Assembly: GCA_025964635.1 (NCBI GenBank)
Contig: JAOPYP010000698.1
Coordinates: 1 to 6,702 of the forward strand
Direction of reading: 5' to 3'
DNA: 6,702 bases
Source: Actinomycetes bacterium
Lineage (GTDB): Bacteria; Actinomycetota; Actinomycetes; Streptosporangiales; Streptosporangiaceae
Shown here: one piece after another, positions 1-5,538 of the stretch
How positions within the stretch are numbered: the stretch's first letter is position 1
Layout: each line of letters opens with the position of its first letter
The notes under the pieces: generated by a model
Told to the model about the DNA's origin: nothing
What the model saw: the letters and a program-made list of their open reading frames with translations, nothing else
The model's database searches: none
Translations under genes and position numbers: made by a program

Positions 1-90
1 CGTCGCGGCTGGCAACGTGGGCGGGGCCGGCCGCCGAAGAACGGTGACGGCGGTGCGCCACCCGCCGCGCGGAAGCGTTCGAGCCGGTCC
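1..90 (+). other. In-frame open extension upstream of the GTG start
   Basis: This stretch has no stop codon in the frame of the glycosyltransferase gene and would encode a basic Arg/Gly/Pro-rich peptide (RRGWQRGRGRPPKNG, then more Arg and Ser). The nearest purine-rich motif, GGAAG at 71-75, is 15 bases before the GTG, which is too far for a good ribosome site. Either the real start lies before this window and the gene is 5'-partial here, or a weak GTG start is used. The Arg-rich content could be real coding sequence or merely the read-through of GC-rich noncoding DNA. Confidence 0.4.
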
Positions 91-3000
91 GTGTTCGGGC
101 CGTCTGGCGAGGATCGGCCCGACGTCCTGACCGACGCCGAGACCGTGGTCCTGCCGGTATGGCTGCATCACCGGCCGAGCTCAGCAGGGGGGACGACCGC
201 GGAGAGCGCGGCCGCCTTCCTGAAGACCATCACCGTCCCGGCCGAGCCGGGTGAGGCCCCGGTCACGGAACCGGAGACCGGGGAGGCGCCGGCCACCGAG
301 CCGGAAGCCGGGGCTGAGGCCGAGGCGTCGCCGGGCGCCGGGGAATCCGGGACAGCCGCCGGGCCGCCGGAGGACGCGCCCGCGACGGAGCAGCCGGGTG
401 ATGCCCCGGAGGACGACGCCGGGCAGGCCGAAGCCGCCGAAGCCGAATCCGGCGAAGCCAAGGCCGCAGAGACTGGAGCCGAAGCTGAGGCCGGGGCCAA
501 CGCCCGGGCCCAAGCCGACAGCGAGGCCGGTGGCGAGGGCCGGACCGAGGTGCTCACCAGGCCGGGGACCGACGCCAAGGCCCAGGCCGGCGCTGAAGCC
601 GGGGCCGACGGCCAGACCGAAGTGCTCGCCAGGCCGGGGGCCAAGGCCGGGGCTGCGCATGGGACGACTGCCGACGGCCAGACCGAGGCCGAAGCTCCGG
701 CCGGGGCCAGCGCCGCGACGGAGGCTGAGGGCGGGACGGCCGGGGCGGACGTCGCCGCGGCCGAAACGAACGCGGCCGAAACGAACGCCGCTCCGGCCGG
801 GACGGACGCCCAGCCCGCGACCGCTGGCGACGTTGCCGCAGCCGCCTCCCACGCCGCCGTGTCCCCGGCCGACGGGCCCAACGGCCCGGACGCCTCCTCC
901 CAGCCCACCGCGAAAGGCCCGAACCCCGAGGCGCTGATAAGGCTCAGCCTCGCGGACCTCCAGGCTGCCGCCTTCAAGGCCAAGACGGTCCAGGCCAAGG
1001 CCGACCAGGCCGCGGTGGACCAGGTCACGACGGTGCCCACCACGAGGGGGGCGGCCGACGCCGTCGAGGCCAGGACGGTCGAGGCCATCGAAGCCATTGA
1101 CGCGCTGGAAGCCACGACGATCATCAGCCTCGACGCCAGGGCGGCCGAAGCCCTTGAGACGGCCGGGGCCATCGAGGCCATCGAGGCCAAGACGGCGAAA
1201 GCGATCGAAGCCATCGAGGCCATGACCGCTGACGCACTGGGCGCCATCGACGCGACGGCGGCCGAGATCGCGGCCACGGTGACCGGGGAACCGGCGCAGC
1301 CCGGGTCCACCCCGCCTGGCCAGGCCGAAGCCACCCAGACGGCCAGCGCGGACAGCACAGAGAGCCCGGACGGCAAGGAGAGCGCGGACACCGCCCACCC
1401 TGACCGGGCCGGTCCCGCCGCGCCCTCCCCTGGGACGGAACTGGCCCAGCCGTACGTGATCTCGATCGACGAGCCCCCGGCGAGCGTCACCCTCACCACG
1501 TCCGCGACCGAGACCACGATCGCGGTGCCGCAACCGCGGGCGGAGAGCACGGTAGCGGTCACGCCGGCCCCCGCCCCTCCGGCCGCCAGCACCCTGACTT
1601 CCGTACCACAGCGGTCGCGCCCCGGGAAACCAGCGGCGCTCCCCCCGGCCGAGTCTGGGCCCCACGCCGAACCCGAGGCCGAGCCGGACTATGTCACGAC
1701 CCGGCGCCGCACCCGGATCAGCCGGGCCATCCTGCTGTGCATCCTGTGCCTGCAGGCGGTCCTGTCGCTGCGGCTGCACAACACGGCCTTTGAGGACGAG
1801 GCGCTGTACGTCTACTCAGGCCACATGGAACTGCAGCATCTGCTTCACGGCACAGCGCTGCAGGGCCAATACGCGTCCTACTTCTCCGGCTCCCCCGTCC
1901 TGTATCCCGTGGCGGCCGGCTTCCTCAACGGGCTGGGCGGGCTGACGGCCGCCCGGATGCTGAGCCTGGCCGAGATGCTGTCGATCACCGTCTTGCTGTA
2001 CTCCCTGACCCGCCGCCTGTTCAACGAGCGGATCGCGTTGTGCGCGGCGGTGCTCTTCTCGGTGTGCGAGTCGGCAATCTTCCTGGGCAACTTCGCCACC
2101 TACGACGCGACCTGCCTGTTCCTTCTGGCGTGCGCAGCGTGGATCATGGTCCGCACGGCGGGATCCCGGTGGCCCGTCTTTTTAATGGCTGCCCCGGTGG
2201 CCGCGCTCGCGGTCGGGGTCAAGTACGCGGGCCTGCTGTTCGTGCCCACCATCGCCGTCCTGCCCGCGCTGGCCGGCTGGCCACTGCGGGGCCGCAGGGT
2301 CCTGCTCTATCCCCCGGCTTTCGTCGCCGCGGTGGTGGGCCTGCTCTACGGGGCGCTCCGCCTCGGGGGCAAGGCGTACATGACGGCCATCTCGAGCACC
2401 ACCACGAACCGCGTGCAGGGCCTGACCTCGGTAGCCACGCTGCTGAAGGAGAGCGCGGAGTGGGGCGGCGTGATCTTCGTGCTGGCGCTGATCGGCACGG
2501 CCGCCTACGCCTGGCGGGTCCGCACGGAACCGGAGGAACTCATCGCCACCGCGGGCGGCCGTTTCCGGCGGCTCTGCCTGGGTCTGCTCCTCACCGGGAC
2601 CGCGCTGCTGGCCCCGGCTTACCAGGCGCACCTGCACACGGACATCTCGTTCCAGAAGCACATCGGGTTCGGCCTGTTCTTCGCGGCGCCCATCGCGGGA
2701 CTGGGCCTGGCCCGCCTACTGGGTGATCACTTCCGCCGGCCGCACATCGCCGTCGGGGTGTGGAGCCTGGCCCTCGTGCTCGGCCTGGTCCAGACCAGCC
2801 ATCTGTACCAGGTGTGGCCCAACTCAACGCAGTTCGTGCGGGCCTTCTCCAAGTACCTCCAGCCGCACGCCCGGTACCTGGTCGAGGTGCCCGAGGTACC
2901 CATCTACTACCTGCTCGGCCACGCGGACGCACAGCCCAGCCAGTTCACCTCGACGTTCTACATCAACTACGTGAACGGCAAGGGCGTGGTCCTGAACGGC

Positions 3001-3276
3001 ACGGTCGGCTTCACCGCGGCCGTGAACGCCGGCTATTTCAACGTAGTGGCGTACAACGGCAACGTGACGGCGGCCGCTGATGCGGTCCTGGCCCAGGCCC
3101 TGTCGGCCAGCAAGGACTACTACCTGGCCGCCGAGATCCACATCACCGACGTGTTCGGCCCGGGCGACTACTTCATCTGGGTGAAGGGGCACCGGCCGAA
3201 GCCCAGCGGCGTCTTCCACCACGCCAGCCCGAAGTACCAGGATCTGGGCACCAAGCTCCGGGAACTCGCCCCCTGA
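91..3276 (+). CDS. GT39-type membrane glycosyltransferase with long Ala/Glu-rich N-terminal extension
   Basis: The product is predicted to transfer a sugar, probably from a polyprenyl-phosphate donor, to an acceptor outside the membrane; neither substrate can be told from sequence. Residues 1-537 are low-complexity, rich in Ala, Glu, Gly and Thr, with several internal repeats, and look disordered apart from a helical Ala/Glu stretch at about 284-397. An Arg-rich patch (538-545, TRRRTRIS follows VT) precedes the first membrane helix (546-562). Immediately after it comes FEDEALY with acidic residues E568, D569 and E570, matching the catalytic acidic pair in the first outer loop of PMT/ArnT-like GT-C enzymes. 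NFATYDATCLFLLA (667-680) is also typical of the family. About eleven hydrophobic segments end near 903, and 904-1061 form a soluble outer tail. By the positive-inside rule the long extension is cytoplasmic. The GTG start is uncertain: it has no close Shine-Dalgarno site, and the frame is open back to base 1. Codon 698 is a TTA. The gene converges on the GH16 gene. Confidence 0.82.
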   Translation: MFGPSGEDRPDVLTDAETVVLPVWLHHRPSSAGGTTAESAAAFLKTITVPAEPGEAPVTEPETGEAPATEPEAGAEAEASPGAGESGTAAGPPEDAPATEQPGDAPEDDAGQAEAAEAESGEAKAAETGAEAEAGANARAQADSEAGGEGRTEVLTRPGTDAKAQAGAEAGADGQTEVLARPGAKAGAAHGTTADGQTEAEAPAGASAATEAEGGTAGADVAAAETNAAETNAAPAGTDAQPATAGDVAAAASHAAVSPADGPNGPDASSQPTAKGPNPEALIRLSLADLQAAAFKAKTVQAKADQAAVDQVTTVPTTRGAADAVEARTVEAIEAIDALEATTIISLDARAAEALETAGAIEAIEAKTAKAIEAIEAMTADALGAIDATAAEIAATVTGEPAQPGSTPPGQAEATQTASADSTESPDGKESADTAHPDRAGPAAPSPGTELAQPYVISIDEPPASVTLTTSATETTIAVPQPRAESTVAVTPAPAPPAASTLTSVPQRSRPGKPAALPPAESGPHAEPEAEPDYVTTRRRTRISRAILLCILCLQAVLSLRLHNTAFEDEALYVYSGHMELQHLLHGTALQGQYASYFSGSPVLYPVAAGFLNGLGGLTAARMLSLAEMLSITVLLYSLTRRLFNERIALCAAVLFSVCESAIFLGNFATYDATCLFLLACAAWIMVRTAGSRWPVFLMAAPVAALAVGVKYAGLLFVPTIAVLPALAGWPLRGRRVLLYPPAFVAAVVGLLYGALRLGGKAYMTAISSTTTNRVQGLTSVATLLKESAEWGGVIFVLALIGTAAYAWRVRTEPEELIATAGGRFRRLCLGLLLTGTALLAPAYQAHLHTDISFQKHIGFGLFFAAPIAGLGLARLLGDHFRRPHIAVGVWSLALVLGLVQTSHLYQVWPNSTQFVRAFSKYLQPHARYLVEVPEVPIYYLLGHADAQPSQFTSTFYINYVNGKGVVLNGTVGFTAAVNAGYFNVVAYNGNVTAAADAVLAQALSASKDYYLAAEIHITDVFGPGDYFIWVKGHRPKPSGVFHHASPKYQDLGTKLRELAP
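250..309 (+). repeat. Two tandem 10-residue coding repeats (GEAPxTEPEx)
   Basis: Residues 54-63 (GEAPVTEPET) and 64-73 (GEAPATEPEA) of the glycosyltransferase are adjacent copies differing at two positions. The two 30-base DNA copies differ at many synonymous third positions, so the duplication is old, or the peptide is constrained more than the DNA. Confidence 0.7.
538..705 (+). repeat. Three degenerate repeats of about 22-24 residues (G[RQ]TE...)
   Basis: Units begin at residues 150 (GRTEVLTRPG), 174 (GQTEVLARPG) and 196 (GQTEAEAPAG), each followed by an Ala/Gly/Lys-rich linker. The first two share TEVLxRPG, while the third is truncated and diverged. Spacing is 24 then 22 residues. They lie inside the low-complexity extension of the glycosyltransferase. 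Confidence 0.65.
757..786 (+). repeat. Perfect 15-base tandem duplication (AAETN x2)
   Basis: GCGGCCGAAACGAAC occurs twice, head to tail, at 757-771 and 772-786, encoding AAETN twice (residues 223-232). The copies are identical, unlike the other repeats in this gene, which suggests a recent slippage event. It keeps the reading frame. Confidence 0.9.
1078..1233 (+). repeat. Helical Ala/Glu/Ile repeats ([VA]IEAIEA type)
   Basis: Residues 330-341 (VEAIEAIDALEA), 359-370 (GAIEAIEAKTAK) and 370-381 (KAIEAIEAMTAD) repeat an A-I-E-A-I-E-A core. Ile/Leu recur every three to four residues with Glu and Lys between them, as in an amphipathic helix. It may form a coiled coil or single helix in the otherwise disordered extension. 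Confidence 0.65.
2182..2184 (+). other. In-frame TTA leucine codon in the glycosyltransferase gene
   Basis: Codon 698 reads TTA in the context GTC TTT TTA ATG, inside a membrane segment. It is the only in-frame TTA I found in the four genes. In Streptomyces and relatives TTA is decoded by the developmentally regulated tRNA encoded by bldA, so a lone TTA can make a gene's expression depend on growth stage. Whether this organism uses that control is inference. Confidence 0.55.
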
Positions 3277-3281
3277 CCCGG

Positions 3282-3307
3282 CCGCCCGGCGGACCCCCGC
3301 CCGGCGG
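3282..3307. terminator. Candidate bidirectional hairpin terminator between convergent genes
   Basis: Two copies of CCGCCCGGCGG (3282-3292 and 3297-3307) are separated by ACCC. They pair as a 10-bp all-GC stem with one central C-C mismatch (3287/3302) and a four-base loop. The hairpin lies 5 bases after the glycosyltransferase stop and 2 bases beyond the GH16 stop on the other strand, so it could end both transcripts. No T-run follows, which is common for actinomycete terminators. Confidence 0.55.
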
Positions 3308-3309
3308 AC

Positions 3310-4239
3310 TCAGTTGGTGTAGACGCTCACGGAGCGCACGACCATCGTGCCCTGCGACGAGGTCTGGCTGGTGGGAGTGGTGCACCGGCACTGGGCGTCG
3401 GGGAACGCGCCGCCCATCGCCAGGGAGAGCAGGATCGAGTGGCCATGATCGACGCCCGCGGTCCAGGCCGCCGTCCCGACCCGGGTCTCGCTCACGCTGT
3501 AGAACTGGTGCCCATCGAGGTACCAGCGGATCTGCTCGTGGCCTGCGTGCCGCCGGTCGACGATCACCGAGTAGGTGTGGAAGGACTGCTGGCATCCCGC
3601 GCAGGTCCGCAGGCCACTACCCAGGCCGTTGGTCTCGTGGCAGGGACCGAAGGTTCCGTCCGGGTTCCGCTGCGTGAGGTTGCCGCAGTGCAGGGTTCCG
3701 GAGGTTTTGCTGTAACCGTCCACGTTCTCAAGGATGTCGATCTCCCCGGTTCCCGGCCAGGCCGTCCGACCCAGCATCCAGAACCCGGGCCAGTAACCCA
3801 GTCCGTGGGCTACCTGCGGCTGCTTGATGGAGGCGGTCACCATCATCTCGCCGCCGGCCGGCGCGCCGAACAGCCGGTTGCTCCGGGTCTCGATACGGCC
3901 TGAGGTCCAGGCGGCCTTCGGGTTCCCGGCCGCGCCGTGGCCGAGGGCGATGATGTTGAGATTGCCGTGCCCGTCGATATGCACGTTGTACTTCGACGGC
4001 GTCATCGTCTCGACCTCTTTGGTGCCGAAAACGCCGTGCCCGGTGTTGTACTCCCAGTACTTGGTGTTGACGCCCGAATCCGCTGGGCCGTTGAAAGAGT
4101 CGGTCCAGACCTGCTTCCACGGCGGGGCCGCGTTCTGCTGCTGGCCGGATGCGGACGAGCAACTGAGCCCGGCCAGAACCATGAGCATGCTGAGCCCGGC
4201 CGTGACCAGTCTTGACCAGAGCGAGCCACGTGTGCTCAG
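3310..4239 (-). CDS. Exported GH16 endo-beta-glucanase (laminarinase-like)
   Basis: This is a family 16 glycoside hydrolase, a retaining beta-jelly-roll enzyme that cuts beta-1,3- or mixed-linked glucans outside the cell. Numbered from the internal ATG at 4188, GEIDILEN carries the catalytic set E149 (nucleophile), D151 and E154 (acid/base). The E-x-D-x-x-E spacing is that of the beta-bulge laminarinase/agarase branch, not the lichenase branch. TDSFNGP near the start, WTSGRIET (94-101) and YWPGFWMLG (132-140) are further family motifs, and six cysteines fall in the catalytic domain. I chose the CTG at 4239 because AGGAGG lies 5 bases upstream, an in-frame TAG lies just before it, and it gives a signal peptide with two Arg ahead of a hydrophobic core. 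The ATG at 4188 lacks the charged region and a good ribosome site. Cys10 (ATG numbering), in AGLSC, loosely fits a lipobox, so a lipoprotein is possible. The family is clear; the exact substrate and start are less sure. Confidence 0.85.
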   Translation of the reverse strand: MSTRGSLWSRLVTAGLSMLMVLAGLSCSSASGQQQNAAPPWKQVWTDSFNGPADSGVNTKYWEYNTGHGVFGTKEVETMTPSKYNVHIDGHGNLNIIALGHGAAGNPKAAWTSGRIETRSNRLFGAPAGGEMMVTASIKQPQVAHGLGYWPGFWMLGRTAWPGTGEIDILENVDGYSKTSGTLHCGNLTQRNPDGTFGPCHETNGLGSGLRTCAGCQQSFHTYSVIVDRRHAGHEQIRWYLDGHQFYSVSETRVGTAAWTAGVDHGHSILLSLAMGGAFPDAQCRCTTPTSQTSSQGTMVVRSVSVYTN

Positions 4240-4244
4240 CCTTG

Positions 4245-4250
4245 CCTCCT
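4245..4250 (-). promoter_or_regulatory. Shine-Dalgarno site that decides the GH16 CTG start
   Basis: Read on the - strand this is AGGAGG, a perfect anti-16S match, followed by CAAGG and then CTG at 4239. It overlaps the in-frame stop TAG (4250-4252). No ATG or GTG in the GH16 frame lies at a workable distance; the next ATG is 56 bases downstream. Confidence 0.65.
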
Positions 4251-4272
4251 ACGGGCTGTCGGCCCGGACCGC

Positions 4273-4296
4273 TGTCCGCCGGCATATCCCCGGACA
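4273..4296. promoter_or_regulatory. Inverted repeat, possible operator for GH16 gene
   Basis: TGTCCG (4273-4278) and CGGACA (4291-4296) form a perfect 6-base inverted repeat around 12 bases. It lies just downstream of the proposed GH16 start point, where a repressor could act. A third TGTCCG at 4329-4334 overlaps the proposed -35 element. In DNA this GC-rich the motif could be chance. Confidence 0.3.
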
Positions 4297-4306
4297 TCCT
4301 GCACGA

Positions 4307-4334
4307 ATCCTAGCGGCATCAGGAGCCGTGTCCG
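4307..4334 (-). promoter_or_regulatory. Candidate sigma-70-type promoter of the GH16 gene
   Basis: On the - strand CGGACA (4334-4329; 4 of 6 to TTGACA) is followed after 16 bases by TAGGAT (4312-4307), a common actinomycete -10 form. Transcription would start near 4300, giving a leader of about 60 bases that contains the AGGAGG and the CTG start. No similarly good promoter was seen for the racemase gene on the other strand of this intergenic region. Confidence 0.45.
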
Positions 4335-4424
4335 CCTGCTCTTCTGGCGGCCTGGCCAGCCTCCGGACCAGGGCGGGCGATCCGGGAATGCCATACTGCC
4401 TCGGGTAGTACGTGAGCCTGGCTG

Positions 4425-4431
4425 AAAGGGG
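4425..4431 (+). promoter_or_regulatory. Ribosome binding site of the racemase gene
   Basis: AAAGGGG ends 6 bases before the ATG at 4438, an acceptable purine-rich site that supports that start. Confidence 0.5.
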
Positions 4432-4437
4432 CTGAGC

Positions 4438-5529
4438 ATGCCTGGTCCGCTCAGCGGCCTGCGGGTGGTCGAACTCGCCGGGATCGGCCCGGTGCCGCAC
4501 GCGGCGATGGTGCTCGGCGATCTGGGTGGCGACGTGGTGCGGGTGGAGCGGCCAGCCGGAGGTTTCGATCCGGCCCGGGGGCGGACCGACTACACGTTGC
4601 GCAGCCGCCGCTCGGTGGCCGCGGACCTGAAAACCGGCGCCGGGCGGGAACTGGCGCTCCGCCTGGTGGCCAAGGCCGACGTGCTCCTGGAGGGTTACCG
4701 GCCCGGGGTGGCCGAGCGGCTGGGGGTCGGGCCGCAGGAGTGCCATGCGGTGAACCCGGCGCTGGTCTACGGGCGGATGACCGGATGGGGCCAGGACGGG
4801 CCGATGGCCGCGCGGGCCGGGCACGACATCAACTACATCTCGCTGACTGGCGCACTGCACGCGATCGGGGCCGGCGACCGGCCTGCGGTGCCGCTCAACC
4901 TGGTTGGTGACTTCGGCGGCGGCTCCATGTTCCTGGTCACCGGGGTGCTGGCCGCGCTCTGGGAACGGCAGCGGTCCGGCACCGGGCAGGTGGTGGACAC
5001 GGCCATGGTGGATGGGGCCAGCGTGCTGGCGCAGATGATCTGGGCCTTCCGCGGCAGGGGCGCCTGGACCGACGACCGCTCGGCCAACCTGCTGGATGGG
5101 GGCGCCCCGTTCTACGACACCTACACCTGCGCCGACGGCGGGTGGATCGCGGTGGGCGCGCTCGAGCCGCCGTTCTACGCGCAGTTCCTGGCCGGGCTGG
5201 GGATCGCCGGGGAGGATCTGCCGGAGCAGATGGACCCCGCCGGCTGGCCCCGGCTGCGGGCCCGGTTCGCCGAGATCATCGCCAGCCGCACCCGTGATGA
5301 GTGGGCGGAGATCTTCGCCGGCACCGACGCGTGCGTCACCCCGGTGCTGTCCTTCGGCGAGGCCGCCCGGGCTCCGCACATCACCGCCCGGGAAACCGTG
5401 ATCACCCTGGACGGGATACCGCAAGCCGCGCCGGCCCCCCGGTTCTCCCGGACCCCCGCGGCCACGCCGGGCCCGCCCCCGGTGCCCGGCGGCGACACCA
5501 AGGCCGTGCTGGCCGACTGGGGCGCCTGA
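4438..5529 (+). CDS. mcr: Alpha-methylacyl-CoA racemase (CaiB/BaiF superfamily)
   Basis: The enzyme interconverts (2R)- and (2S)-2-methylacyl-CoA thioesters by proton removal at C2, so that branched chains can enter beta-oxidation; it is cytoplasmic. The 363-residue length and full-length resemblance to mycobacterial MCR are clear from recalled sequence: the start GPLSGLRVVELAGIGP, then EGYRPGVAERLG (85-96), YGRMTGWGQDGP (111-122), GHDINYISL (128-136), GDFGGGSMF (157-165), LDGGAPFYDTY (219-229) and PAPRFSRT near the end. The catalytic residues His126, Asp156 and Glu241 of the M. tuberculosis enzyme correspond to H129, D158 and E243. The ATG start is preceded by AAAGGGG (4425-4431) at 6 bases. 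It diverges from the GH16 gene and converges, 9 bases apart, on an acyl-CoA dehydrogenase, which fits the same pathway. A CoA-transferase of the same superfamily is the alternative, but the racemase motifs favour this call. Confidence 0.9.
   Translation: MPGPLSGLRVVELAGIGPVPHAAMVLGDLGGDVVRVERPAGGFDPARGRTDYTLRSRRSVAADLKTGAGRELALRLVAKADVLLEGYRPGVAERLGVGPQECHAVNPALVYGRMTGWGQDGPMAARAGHDINYISLTGALHAIGAGDRPAVPLNLVGDFGGGSMFLVTGVLAALWERQRSGTGQVVDTAMVDGASVLAQMIWAFRGRGAWTDDRSANLLDGGAPFYDTYTCADGGWIAVGALEPPFYAQFLAGLGIAGEDLPEQMDPAGWPRLRARFAEIIASRTRDEWAEIFAGTDACVTPVLSFGEAARAPHITARETVITLDGIPQAAPAPRFSRTPAATPGPPPVPGGDTKAVLADWGA
5465..5491. terminator. Weak candidate hairpin after the acyl-CoA dehydrogenase gene
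   Basis: CGCCGGGC (5465-5472) and GCCCGGCG (5484-5491) form an 8-bp perfect stem with an 11-base loop. It lies inside the end of the racemase gene and about 48 bases beyond the dehydrogenase stop on the - strand, so it could terminate that transcript. Hairpins of this size arise by chance in GC-rich coding DNA, and the 9-base gap between the two stops holds no terminator. Confidence 0.22.
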
Positions 5530-5538
5530 CCCGCATCC

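Noticed and set aside
250..1233. Repeats in the extension considered as a CRISPR array or minisatellite
   Set aside because: Units are short, degenerate, all in phase with the reading frame and lack regular spacers, so they are protein repeats.
168..1779. Two long - strand open frames (168-1592 and 181-1779) opposite the Ala/Glu-rich extension
   Set aside because: Their products are compositional shadows of GCC/GGC/GAG-rich coding DNA (Ala/Ser/Pro and Arg/Gly runs) without recognisable domains. The + strand frame continues into a clear glycosyltransferase.
3310..4188. GH16 gene starting at the ATG at 4188
   Set aside because: There is no ribosome site before it, and the resulting N-terminus lacks the basic region of a signal peptide. 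The CTG at 4239 explains both, although the ATG remains the fallback.
4340..4437. Promoter for the racemase gene (CATACT at 4392-4397 or TAGTAC at 4406-4411 as -10)
   Set aside because: Neither has an acceptable -35 at 16-19 bases, and TAGTAC lies very close to the ribosome site. Not supported as a feature.
4249..5424. 391-codon - strand open frame opposite the racemase gene
   Set aside because: It is an Arg/Gly/Pro/His-rich translation without a family match, lying antisense to a full-length racemase with intact catalytic residues.
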